A DNA stretch of 64,000 bases from contig OY759511.1 of the NCBI GenBank assembly GCA_963662395.1, positions 434,001-498,000 on the forward strand, given 5' to 3'. Source of the stretch: JAPOXR01 sp963662395 (GTDB taxonomy: Bacteria; Pseudomonadota; Alphaproteobacteria; Rhodobacterales; Rhodobacteraceae). Below, piece after piece: positions 35,922 to 44,666 of the stretch. Every line of letters starts with the position of its first letter. Positions within the stretch are counted from its first letter, which is position 1. The position numbers and the translations under genes were made by a program. The notes under the pieces were generated by a model, which was not told the DNA's origin, searched no databases, and saw only the letters and a list, made by a program, of their open reading frames with translations.

Positions 35922-36184
35922 TCCTGTCACGAACGGCCAAACTTCACGGCAAAGTCACGGTTCTGCCACTCACGACGAAATCCCAGCCGGACAACCGCAT
36001 GGCCTGTCCGATCGATGTCCCGAATATGCAACGGTCATGGGTGATTTGCGATTACCCGACCACGGTCGCCGTGAGCCGACTGCATCTGCCGGGGCGCGTG
36101 GCGTTGCGGATTGGACAGGAAGATTTCAACAAGATCGTCGCTCTGGTCCTCAAGGGACTGCCGCGTCCCGACCATACGCGCTGA
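35876..36184 (+). CDS. PemK/MazF-like toxin, N-terminus disrupted
   Basis: From GTG 35876 the frame reads FWKRRPVLILSRTAKLHG, VTVLPLTTKSQPDN, RSWVICDYPTTVAVSRL and NKIVALVLKGL. This is the strand pattern of PemK/MazF mRNA interferases (102 residues from this start). The family's first strand (IRQIYWCDFPVD) is present in the DNA just upstream in the same frame but has no start codon there. It is separated from the zinc-ribbon frame by GGATCCGACAG gcccgc GGATCCGGCAG. The original product was probably longer. As it stands the toxin lacks its first strand unless it starts unusually. Confidence 0.65.
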   Translation: MDAQLPEFWKRRPVLILSRTAKLHGKVTVLPLTTKSQPDNRMACPIDVPNMQRSWVICDYPTTVAVSRLHLPGRVALRIGQEDFNKIVALVLKGLPRPDHTR

Positions 36185-36372
36185 CGGCGAACCTGGCTGT
36201 TGAAACCCCAGGCCAAATGGCATACATTCGCGCCAGTTGCGGCGCGGGCCTGTTCCGTGTCCGCTGCCCGCCTCGGCGGGAATCAGATGCGAAGGGGTGG
36301 CCGTGCCGCCCCTTTCGTTTTCGGGTCTGGCTGAAGGTGCGGTCAGTCACCGACTTTACGTCTGGCGATTTC

Positions 36373-36564
36373 TCAGGACTTACAGTCGTCATGATCCTCC
36401 TTCCTGGGCGAGTTACGCAAGGTGTCGGTCATGACCGGTTCATTCCGGACTCTGGCAGCGTCCGCATCCCGCACGCGCATGGTGGTCTGGCGGCTGGTGT
36501 GGAACTTCCGGGCAAGCGAGGAGATGCTGGCTCCGGCTGCAGGGAGTTCAAGCACCGGTCCCAT
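36373..36564 (-). CDS. helix-turn-helix fragment, possibly from a recombinase or transposase
   Basis: Sixty-three codons starting MGPVLELPAAGASISSLARKF and continuing HTSRQTTMRVRDADA form a clear helix-turn-helix like the DNA-binding ends of resolvases and some transposases. Upstream, the same frame (AARARAAA) runs into a stop, so the gene is a fragment. The tail (RNSPRKEDHDDCKS) looks random. It sits among other mobile-element relics. Confidence 0.4.
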   Translation of the reverse strand: MGPVLELPAAGASISSLARKFHTSRQTTMRVRDADAARVRNEPVMTDTLRNSPRKEDHDDCKS

Positions 36565-37573
36565 GGCGGCGGCCCTGGCGCGGGCGGCCGAACATGTCCG
36601 CAGGCGGCTGGCCGCGGAGGCAGGGACGGACTACACGCCGGCATCCGGTTTCAGGCTGCCGGGGCTGCCGGGGGGAGCTGCAGCCAGGCGCTCCGGACAA
36701 GCTTCGCCTCTTGCCTGCAGACCGCCCCCGGATTCTGGATCATCCGCTTCCGCGGGTTACGCCGGCCAGTCGGGTCGAGGGGCGGTTCGCACTCCCTGAC
36801 GAGCTGTTTTCCATGCCCTGCACATCACTGTCCAACGGACGGATCGCACAAATCGGGTCTTGCTTCATCCATTTGCTCGAGCGTGTCTCGCCTTCACCGC
36901 CAAAGCGGCAGTTCCCGTGATTCACCGGCGAGCGGCCGGCCGAACGTGGTTCGGCAGCCGGTTGCAATCCGGATTTGGGCAACGCGCCAAGGCTTCGTCC
37001 GGGAGAACCGAAGCCGCTGCTTTCCATCCTGAAGTGGTTGCGTCCGGCAGGATTGCCGGACCGTCCGGTGTCGAGGAGTCCGTCCTGCGGCAGCACGACG
37101 CCGGGCAGGCACCGGGGCGATCCGGCAAAATCGCATGAATGCCGGCATCCATGTGCCCGGGAATGTCATCGGGACAGACGCGGTTATCGAGGAGAAAGCG
37201 GAATACGGCACTTGTGTCGGTCATGTCGTCTCCCATCCATTTGCGACGTCCGGACGGACAAGACGGTATTCCGGGCAACAGGAAAACAGGGGCGGTGCCG
37301 AACCGGGGTGTTTTGCCAACAAGCTTATCCCTCGCATTCACATCGGCACCGCCCGGCAGACGCGCCCTGACATCCTCAATCGATGCCTGACGGAAGAACT
37401 CGCCGTTTTCCGCCTACTTCCATAGCAGACGAGCGTCAATTGCGAGGATTCCAGACAAATCCGCCTTTCCGGCCGGAAAACGGTGATCTCGGAAAGTCCG
37501 CCACTACAGCATAGTAAGGATGCACATTGCCACGGCGCGCTGCAGCACGGGTCGTCAAGATCGACCATGCCGG
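36565..37573. other. about 1 kb without a supported gene
   Basis: Short open frames exist (a minus-strand one begins MTDTSAVFRFLLDN at about 37224) but none continues convincingly. It probably holds further decayed accessory DNA. No repeat, RNA gene or terminator stands out. Confidence 0.4.
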
Positions 37574-37765
37574 TTAAGGCAGAATCTCTCCTCCTTCCCG
37601 TATGATCCAGTCTCTTGCCTCCTCACGGGTCTTGAAGCCGGCCTCCTGCATTTGCCGAGGTTGGACTCCATCCTCACAGAGATATACGTCGAAAATGAGA
37701 CAGGGAGGAGCGTCGCTTCCTGGGTAAGGTATTTCTCTTGGCTTGATCCTGTATTTGTATGCCAT
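37574..37765 (-). CDS. small protein of unknown function
   Basis: Sixty-three residues from ATG 37765: begins MAYKYRIKPREIPYPG, has a central FDVYLCEDG, and ends FKTREEARDWIIREGGEILP. The compact pattern (short strands plus a C-terminal helix) resembles small accessory-region proteins found near phage or restriction genes; I cannot name it. A 24-bp palindrome lies about 100 bp upstream. Composition is less GC-rich than its surroundings, which suggests separate acquisition. Confidence 0.55.
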   Translation of the reverse strand: MAYKYRIKPREIPYPGSDAPPCLIFDVYLCEDGVQPRQMQEAGFKTREEARDWIIREGGEILP

Positions 37766-37861
37766 CTGGGATCCCGCACGTAAATTGATTGCTTGATATG
37801 TAACCGGGCAAACGACGGCGTCTGTTTTCCGATCGGGCAACCGGGGATCGCACGAGGATGA

Positions 37862-37885
37862 TCCGTTCATCGATCGATGAACGGA
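37862..37885. repeat. perfect 24-bp palindrome
   Basis: TCCGTTCATCGA is followed at once by its reverse complement TCGATGAACGGA with no spacer. It lies about 100 bp upstream of the small minus-strand gene at 37574-37765 and at the edge of the gene-free GC-rich block, so it could be an operator, a recombination site or an element end. Confidence 0.5.
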
Positions 37886-39834
37886 GGATGTCGTCATGTC
37901 CGGTCCCGGTGGTGCGGCGAGGCGAGGATGAGTGGCGTGCCGTCATGGCCGATCACGAGGCCCCGGGGATGACGCGGCCGGGTTTCCGCGAATCGCGGGC
38001 GCTGTCCCGCAAGACCTTCCGGAGCTGGCGGCGGCGCCCCGGCTCGATGCCGCGCAGCCGGCGCTCCACGCCGCTCGCCACCGGCACGTCCGGGCCGGCA
38101 GGGAACAGCTCCGGCGTCGCCTGCCGGGTGGAGGCATGGCCGACTGCCCTGGCGAGCGGATGCTCCGGTGTCGGCGCCTCGGCGGCCGGCCCGCGGATGG
38201 AGGCACGGGCCTCGCAGGCACCGGGGATCCCGGCGACATGCCCGTGCTGCCGAAAGGCAGCAAACGGGAACACCACCTCGCCCCTGCAGCCGGGTACCGG
38301 CCGGCAATGGCCGGTCTTCATCCTGCCCGGTCGCTCATCGCCCGGCGGGAGATGGCGGCTCCGCTCCCGGCCGGGCCGGCAGGGGGGCAGGTGCCGGACG
38401 AGCCTGTCCGCGCGCATGTCGGCGACGAAGGAGACGTCGATGCAGCTGTCCCCGAACACGCCTTCCCGGGCCGGCGGCGGCATCACCTCGATGTCGCCCG
38501 CCGGGGTCCCGGGGCCGCAGCGCTGCCCCCTTCTCCCGGCCTTGCGCCTGATGCGCTGGCGGTCGGTGAAGTCCCGCCCGGTTCGCGACCTGCAGCTCCG
38601 GCGAGCCCCGGCCTTCGGGCATCCCGCCGCAAGGGTCGGACGGGCAGCCGCAGGGCATCACCCGTCAGGGCGCGCACGGGATGTCGGGAAGCTCCGCATG
38701 GCCCTCATCGGTCATCTCGTGGATGGCGCCGGGCCGGGCGGCGCGTGGCCTGTACACGGGGCGGATCGGCATGGACCGGCTCCCGGCCCCGGAACGGATA
38801 ACCGGCCGGGAGCCGGCAGCAGCAGCCATGCACCAGCCCGACCGCGTGATCGTGGCTGAAGCTGTCCGCGGATCCGGCATCGCGATCGATGCCGCCATTG
38901 CGCCGGGAAGGCGGCATCACGGCAATCAGCGGCCGGCAGTGGCGGTGGCGGCGGGAGAACAGGTGCGAGCCCGGAATCAGGGCCATGTCGTGTCGAGGGA
39001 CGCCGCCATCTGCCCGGTTGCGGCCGGACGGTAGGGGCGCAGGTGAAGAAGATCCGGGGGCCGTCATCGATCATCCGGGCCCGGATGAATCAACCCCGGA
39101 TATCAGCGGCGATGACACCACCGGGGGCCTGCCCCTCTGCAAGCTGCCGGGAAGAAAGAGCTGCCGCGCGGCTGCCGGGAAAGAGAGACCAGCTGTCGTG
39201 GATCATTCCGGTATCCGGAAGATCAGGCGCCGGTCCAATCCGACACAAATCGGGTGCTATCCATTGAATTACACTGCGACCCGACAGCAGCAACGCTGCC
39301 CTCCCGCCCAGCAAGGTCTATCAGAGGGCTGTCGAGATGAATGTCTGCGGTGTGGATAAACCGAAAGGATTTCAAGGTGCCCCACTGACCGGTCAATGTT
39401 GGATGCTAATGCGGGGAAGACTTCTGCGCCATGTCGGAAGGATGACGGAGCTATGCAAGCCAGCCTGAAGACGGGAAGGCATGGATATTGCAGACCGGTT
39501 AAGCATGTGATCACCGGGCAGGTGGTCATTGCACAGGTGATTCGGAGGAACGGACAGCTTTTAGCAGCCGATGGGAATGCCGAGGGTGTGGCGCCGGGAC
39601 GGCAGCGATTGGCTGAGGCGACGGGAACTATCGGGAGTCTGCGCATTTCAGGGTGGTCGAGGAGCATGCCCAGGGTTGCGGTGCTCGGACGTCAGATGGA
39701 GTGAGCTTCTTCGGATGGAGCGGCAAATCAAGAGGAGGCGACGGGTCAAGCTGGCCAAGCTCGCGTCGGGGCAGTCCGCTTGGCAAGGAGAAGGCAGACG
39801 TAGCCGAGGCGAAATCCGGGCTAACATATATATT
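37886..39834. other. about 1.9 kb degenerate GC-rich region
   Basis: Long open frames overlap on both strands (for example 37953-38486 minus and 37932-38801 plus) but their translations are arginine/proline-rich and match no family I know. Given the neighbouring transposase relics a decayed element is likely, but I cannot assign a family. From about 39100 the sequence becomes less GC-rich approaching the toxin-antitoxin pair. Confidence 0.4.
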
Positions 39835-39863
39835 GAACACTAACATGAGTCATGTTAGTGTTC
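39835..39863. promoter_or_regulatory. 29-bp palindromic operator of the regulator/nucleotidyltransferase pair
   Basis: GAACACTAACATGA (39835-39848) and TCATGTTAGTGTTC (39850-39863) are perfect inverted repeats around one G. The site ends 4 bp before the start codon of the regulator gene, and an AT-rich ACATATATATT stretch just upstream could be the -10 region. The placement fits autorepression by the first gene product. Confidence 0.75.
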
Positions 39864-39867
39864 GGGA

Positions 39868-40893
39868 ATGGAGTTAGAAACCCGACATGATCCGTCGGAA
39901 AGAGACCTGTATCGAGACCAGCTTGAAGGCTATCTCGCAGCGGTCCTGAAGCTCGATGTCCGGTTGCGGGACTGGTACGGGCAGAAGGCACTGCCCGTCT
40001 TCCTCACTCGTCTCTACGAATTCTTCGAAACGCGGATCGGTCAAGCTCCAGTACTCTTCATGTTCGCAAGACCAGACGATGGACACACGCCAAAGGAGCT
40101 CGGGAAGCACTTGGATCTCGTCAAGAGAGGATATGACGGTATAGTCGTGTATTCGTCGGAAAGACTTACAGCTAGCTCTCGCGCACGCCTTATCACGGCT
40201 GGCATCGCCTTCGCAGTTCCCGGTAATCAGCTGTTTGTTCCGGAACTAGCGACGGACTTGCGCGAGCATTTCAGGGGGCCGAAACCGAAACGGCCCGACA
40301 AGTTGTCGCCGTCGGCTCAACTGGTTCTGTTTTTCCACCTCCTCAATGGTGAGCCGGGTCAGCAGTGGACGCCGACAGAGATGACAGAGCCGCTTCGGTA
40401 TTCGGTCATGACCATGAGCCGCGCTTTCGAAGAGCTCGCCGCCGTTAGCCTTGCCCGGGTCGAACGGCGCGGTCGAAGGAAGCTCATGTCGTTTCGCGCA
40501 GAAGGGCGCTTGCTGATCGATATTGCCAAGACGCTCCTGATTCGTCCTGAGCGGCGAGTGGACCATATCCGATGGCGGAAGAAATCGTGGAGTCTGCCGC
40601 TGGCCGGCGAGCACGCCCTCGCCCGTCTAACCGATCTGAGTCCTCCCGCGACACTGCCAGCTTATGCCGTGACCTCCGATCAGATGCGCGAACTGATCGC
40701 GGAGGGGTGGGTGGATCGGCGAGATGCCGAGTACGGATCGGATGGAGCGTTAGCGACCTGGCGATACGATCCGCGGGTGTTGGCTAGGAACCAATTGGTC
40801 GATCCGCTTTCCCTGTTCGCCCAGTTCTGGTGGGACTCAGATGAGCGTTTGTCCATGGCTGTCGATCGGCTGCTGGAGCAATGGACATGGTGA
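39868..40893 (+). CDS. AbiEi-like/MarR-like winged-helix regulator, putative antitoxin
   Basis: A 341-residue protein with KALPVFLTRLYEFFETRIG, a MarR-like winged helix around WTPTEMTEPLRYSVMTMSRAFEEL (about residues 170-195) and a C-terminal domain rich in aromatic residues (LFAQFWWDSDERL). Related proteins are usually annotated as MarR-type regulators or AbiEi-family antitoxins and stand before an AbiEii-like nucleotidyltransferase, as here. It overlaps that gene by 13 bp. The perfect palindrome 4 bp upstream suggests that it represses its own operon. Codon and base use are more mixed than in the core genes, pointing to transfer. Confidence 0.72.
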   Translation: MELETRHDPSERDLYRDQLEGYLAAVLKLDVRLRDWYGQKALPVFLTRLYEFFETRIGQAPVLFMFARPDDGHTPKELGKHLDLVKRGYDGIVVYSSERLTASSRARLITAGIAFAVPGNQLFVPELATDLREHFRGPKPKRPDKLSPSAQLVLFFHLLNGEPGQQWTPTEMTEPLRYSVMTMSRAFEELAAVSLARVERRGRRKLMSFRAEGRLLIDIAKTLLIRPERRVDHIRWRKKSWSLPLAGEHALARLTDLSPPATLPAYAVTSDQMRELIAEGWVDRRDAEYGSDGALATWRYDPRVLARNQLVDPLSLFAQFWWDSDERLSMAVDRLLEQWTW

Positions 40894-41654
40894 GGGGACT
40901 GGGGCGGTTCCGAGAACATTTCGCAGGGCACGAAGAAAGCTACGCGCTGATTGGCGGCGCCGCTTGCGACATCCTTTTCGGTGAAGTCGGACTCCCGTTT
41001 CGAGCCACCAAGGACTTCGACATCGTGCTCTGTGTGGAGGCGGTGAGTGCCGAGTTTGCCACGGTCTTCGCGAGCTTCCTGGACGCGGGCGGATACCGGG
41101 CTCGGGAACGCTCCAGCGGCCGGCGGGAATTCTACCGTTTTCATCGCCCTTCGGACGATACATACCCTGCGATGATCGAGCTCTTTGCACGCCGCCCGGA
41201 GACGCAGCCGCTTCCCGATAGTGCCAGGCTCTCGCCGATACCCGTTGAAGAGGATGTGATCAGCCTCTCGGCAATTTTGCTTGACGATGACTATTTCGAA
41301 GCGCTCCGGAACATGCGCGTCGCGATCGACGGGATCAGCCTGATCGACGCGAGGATACTGATCCCGTTCAAGGCGCGCGCGTTTCTCGATCTTTCCAGGT
41401 TCAGGGCGGGGGGCGAGGACATTGATTCGCGTCACATACGAAAGCACCGCGGCGATGTCTTCCGGCTGATCCAGTTGCTGCCGGGTGAGGGCGAGATCAA
41501 TGTCGCCGACCCCATACGGGCTGACCTGGCCAAGTTTCTCGAACGGGTCTCCGACGACCTGGAATTCGATTACAAGGTGTTGAAGTTGCCGATCACGCTG
41601 GCCGACGCTACAGCATTGCTGAGCAGATACTACCGGCTGGACAAGACCGATTAG
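40881..41654 (+). CDS. AbiEii-like nucleotidyltransferase, putative toxin
   Basis: A 257-residue protein with the nucleotidyltransferase-fold signature YALIGGAACDILF (G25-G26) and the acidic pair KDFDIVL (D45, D47), followed by a third possible acidic site in MIELFARR. A lysine-bearing IPFKARAFLDL and HRGDVFRL follow. AbiEii enzymes are toxins or phage-abortive effectors countered by the upstream AbiEi. The 13-bp overlap with the regulator gene, shared operator and accessory setting support a type IV-like toxin-antitoxin or abortive-infection pair. Which nucleotide or target it uses cannot be seen. Confidence 0.72.
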   Translation: MDMVRGLGRFREHFAGHEESYALIGGAACDILFGEVGLPFRATKDFDIVLCVEAVSAEFATVFASFLDAGGYRARERSSGRREFYRFHRPSDDTYPAMIELFARRPETQPLPDSARLSPIPVEEDVISLSAILLDDDYFEALRNMRVAIDGISLIDARILIPFKARAFLDLSRFRAGGEDIDSRHIRKHRGDVFRLIQLLPGEGEINVADPIRADLAKFLERVSDDLEFDYKVLKLPITLADATALLSRYYRLDKTD

Positions 41655-41876
41655 CTCCAACACTGTCACTTCAAGCACATCTCGGAATGATTTCCGGGCT
41701 CCGGTCATGTATCTGGCGTGACACCGGACCACGCTTCCGAAGATTGCAGCTGTTCGTCTTCCGCCCGACACCCCGGGGCCTGACCTGGCCGCGGCCGGAG
41801 ACCCGTGCGCGCCTCGAGGATCCCGCCGGCGGTGCCGGGCACCGGATCCACCGGGGGAAAGCGCCTGGAGCGATGA

Positions 41877-42866
41877 TCACGGGCGCATGACATGCACGGA
41901 ATGAACGAAGGATGATCGATCGGCATCCTCCCCCGACTTCCCGGCCGCCTCGTGGACCAGGCAGCGCACGGCATGATGGGCGAGCATGAGCCCGCCTGCC
42001 TCCTGGCGGGCGAGAGCCGGTGTCTGGAGCGCAAGGCGGCGCCGGGCCCGGCATGCGGGCCCAGGCCTCGTCATGGGCGGTCCCGGTCTCCCGGCGGCCG
42101 GGGCGAAGTGATGGTCCATGAGGGTGGTGGCGGGCATGATGATCTCGCCACCATCGCTGATGCGACAGGCGATGATCCGCACCGCCAGCTCGCCGCGGCT
42201 CTTCCGGCGGCCAGGGCCGCTGCCTATGAGCACGCTCGGCCACGAGCCGTCATCGAAGGCCTCGCCGGCCGGGAGCCTCATGTTCCCCTTGCAGCGCCGC
42301 AGGAGCCCGGCACCGGTTGCCACCGCCCGCGACCACGGTGGAGCCCCGGCATGATGGCGGTCAGCCGGCACCGGCATGCCGGATGACGGATGCCCGGGCA
42401 GCTTTTCGGCCTGCGCCATCCCGCTCTCGGCACATGGCCCGGCATGCCGGGCAGGACCGGCCCTGGTGCCGATTTCCATGACCGCGGTGACGCGCGCCTG
42501 CGGAAAGGCCGGGGCGCGGCGCCAGGCACCCGGCAGACCGGATTCCTCCCGGTTCCGGGCCTCGCCCCGCAGCATCGGGACCCACCCGTCAAGGGCCGCC
42601 AGGCGCAGCCCGGGCGGGCGGGCCCGCGGGATCGAGGAGCGGCCCGACACGCGGACCGGCAGGTCCGGCGATGCCGCCGCAACCCGCCTTACGGACAGCG
42701 CAGGATTTCGCGGGTGGCGAGCGGCCGGAGCCGCGCCATCACGCTCACGCAACGGACCATGACATCGGCCGGCAGATGGCGCCGTCGCCGGCTGCCCTTG
42801 TCCGGGCCATCGGGGGAGCCTCTGCATACCACGATGTTCCTGCGGTATTACAGGATCAATTTCTTG
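41877..42866 (-). mobile_element. relic of an IS4-family transposase
   Basis: Reading from the right on the minus strand I see IDPVIPQEHRGMQ and RRRRHLPADVMVRCVSVMA. After frame changes come FPQARVTAVMEIGT, AVATGAGLLRRCKGNMRLP, DDGSWPSVLIGSG, GELAVRIIACRISDGGEI, GGLMLAHHAVRCLVHEAA and SGEDADRSSFVHSVHVMRP. These follow, in order, IS4-type transposases (ATGADLLWRAKAN, VRVIEYRL, GLLLAHYAVRxLMHEAA, GEDPDRLSFVHAVRVVRR). Catalytic positions are damaged and the 5' end stops at hipA, so it is inactive and may have removed hipB. Confidence 0.65.
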
Positions 42867-42884
42867 AAGTGACGGTATTGGGAC

Positions 42885-43787
42885 ATGACGGAGCTTCTTG
42901 TCGTCGTTGCCGATCGCCGGATCATGGGCAAAATCCGACGCGACCGGCACGGCCAGCTGACATTCATCTACGACGACCGCTGGCGCTCCATGGATGCGGC
43001 TTATCCGCTTTCCTTCTCAATGCCGCTCGTGGTCGCCGAACATGATCACGCCAGGATCGAGCCCTGGCTCCGGGGACTGCTTCCCGATAACGAAGCCATC
43101 CTGGCCCGCTGGGGGCAGCGGTTTCATGTGTCGCCCCGCAACGCCTTTGCCTTGCTCGGTGCGGTAGGCGAGGACTGCCCCGGCGCCATCCAGTTGGTAC
43201 GACCGGACAAGGTCGATGACATTCTCCAGGCCGACGACCAGCAGATCGAATGGCTGACCGAGGCCGACATCGCCGAGCACCTGCAAATCCTGAGACAAGA
43301 TCAGGCGGCGTGGCGCACAGCACGCGATGCCGGCCAGTTCAGCCTCGCCGGGGCGCTGCCGAAGACGACGCTCCTATTCGACGGTCAGCGCTGGGGGGTG
43401 CCCAGCGGCACGCTTGGAGGTGCGCACTTTCGAGAATGAATCGGCAATCATCGTGGAACGCTATGACCGAACCAGACTCGGTGGATCGACCCGGCGCCTT
43501 CACCAGGAAGACATGTGTCAGGCCCTACCAAGATCGGCGGAAAATACTTGCTCAACGAGGTTCACTCGCGCCATTGGGTGAAGTTCGCAACGGAGGTGCG
43601 CCTGCCACCCGCCGAAGTCATCGACATGGGAAAAGCCACCACGGCGACGGTGCCGACCCTGGTTGCCGAAACCGTCAACGATGCCTGTGTCAATGGGCTC
43701 GATCATCCGATTCTGCAGCGTCTAGCCGAAATGTTGAACGTACGCTCCGAACATTGCGCCCGCGTCTTGGAGACAGCCCGAGCCTGA
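42885..43787 (+). pseudogene. hipA: HipA-type kinase toxin with two internal deletions
   Basis: The N-terminal part (MTELLVVVADRRIMG, LSFSMPLV, WLRGLLPDNEAILARWG, FSLAGALPKTTLLFD) is intact to about 43415. It then jumps in another frame to LEVRTFENESAIIVERYDRTR and RLHQEDMCQALPR, and again to KIGGKYLLNEVHSRHWVKFA, ending at 43787. About 35 and 80 residues expected between these blocks are missing, including the kinase catalytic DxHAKN segment. It cannot be an active kinase. No hipB antitoxin gene precedes it; the IS4 relic occupies that place. Confidence 0.8.
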
Positions 43788-43981
43788 TCCGCTCCTCATG
43801 TATGTAGGGAAGTTATGGCGAATACTGAGGGGCCTGCCGAGCGCGGTCCAGGACCGTGTGTTGCTCGGCGCGACGGTTCGACGCCGATCGGTTTGGCTAC
43901 GTGTTGACTTGCTTCTGTCCCGAGGGATCAAACGGCGACGCCGAGCAACACCCACTCAGTCCAGGAGAAACGAGACTCGCC

Positions 43982-44545
43982 ATGCCCATTGATGAAGACG
44001 CGCGAGTGGCGATCACGCTGCGCCTGCGAACTGCCTGCGCGGAGACTCGCGAGAACTACGCGCGCAAGCCAGCCTGGATCGAATTTGTCGGGGACGTAGC
44101 CCTGGCCCAACGGTGGCTCACAATTGGGGCAACCTACTCCGGCATCGAACAAACGCTCAAGTGTCTCATCGCGCTCCAGAAGGACCTCACCGTCGACGAA
44201 CTGGCCGTCAAGAATGGCATCGTGCAGATTCCTCGGGAGGAGCCCGGACGACGTACGCCATGCCACCTACACCAACTCGGCACCCTATTCCGGCGAATGA
44301 GAGAATGTCCCGACCGATGTCGAAACCCGGGCAGAGGTCGGCGCCTCTTCCCTCGAGCGCCAGGCCCGGGGTGTTCGATCCGGAAGGGAAGCAACACCAT
44401 GAAAAGGACTGCACCATCCGGCACCAGGCATTCCGGCACCATCGACCGGCCGGCCCGTCTCCGATGCCCGGGGGGATGTCGCCGCCGGCCTCAACCGCTT
44501 GTGCGTCATGGCCGGCATCAATGCCGTGCAGGGGATGATGAATGA
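43982..44545 (+). CDS. unknown protein, probably a truncated chimera
   Basis: AGGAGA precedes ATG 43982. The first ~105 codons look natural: MPIDEDARVAITLRLRT, WIEFVGDVALAQRWLTIG, SGIEQTLKCLIALQKDL, PCHLHQLGTLFRRM. The rest, from about 44303 (where a 25-bp inverted repeat starts), is arginine/proline-rich and looks out of frame. I do not recognise the family. A rearrangement at the inverted repeat may have replaced the true C-terminus. Confidence 0.45.
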   Translation: MPIDEDARVAITLRLRTACAETRENYARKPAWIEFVGDVALAQRWLTIGATYSGIEQTLKCLIALQKDLTVDELAVKNGIVQIPREEPGRRTPCHLHQLGTLFRRMRECPDRCRNPGRGRRLFPRAPGPGCSIRKGSNTMKRTAPSGTRHSGTIDRPARLRCPGGCRRRPQPLVRHGRHQCRAGDDE

Positions 44546-44666
44546 AGACGCGGCAGACCTTACCGGTTTCGACATCGGTCGGGACATTCCCGCTTGCCGG
44601 CCGGTATGTCGAGTCTTCCGCGACCTTCTCCAGGAAGGTCGCATACGCGTTCGTGTCAATCGTCAT
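44208..44666 (-). CDS. small gene overlapping the end of the patatin gene, doubtful beyond its first 60 codons
   Basis: ATG 44666 overlaps the patatin stop by 11 bp, as in operons. The start (MTIDTNAYATFLEKVAEDST, VPTDVETGKVCRVFIHHPL) looks like protein, but the later part is unconvincing and runs through the left arm of a 25-bp inverted repeat. It may be a partner gene of the patatin truncated by the same rearrangement that affected the gene at 43982. Family not recognised. Confidence 0.35.
   Translation of the reverse strand: MTIDTNAYATFLEKVAEDSTYRPASGNVPTDVETGKVCRVFIHHPLHGIDAGHDAQAVEAGGDIPPGIGDGPAGRWCRNAWCRMVQSFSWCCFPSGSNTPGLALEGRGADLCPGFDIGRDILSFAGIGCRVGVGGMAYVVRAPPEESARCHS
44303..44327 (+). 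repeat. 25-bp inverted repeat, left copy
   Basis: GAATGTCCCGACC followed by GATGTCGAAACC; the exact reverse complement is at 44565-44589, with 237 bp between. Similarity continues weakly beyond each copy, so these are diverged remains of a longer duplicated, inverted segment. Confidence 0.7.
44565..44589 (-). repeat. 25-bp inverted repeat, right copy
   Basis: Exact reverse complement of 44303-44327. In this copy, on the minus strand, the sequence encodes NVPTDVET of the small gene that overlaps the patatin gene. Confidence 0.7.

Noticed and set aside
39230..39300. tRNA-like text on the minus strand (AATTCAATGGATAGCACC, then a GTG loop)
   Set aside because: Only a four-base anticodon stem with a six-base loop forms, and no acceptor or T arm pairs, so it is not a tRNA; at most a chance match or a decayed remnant.
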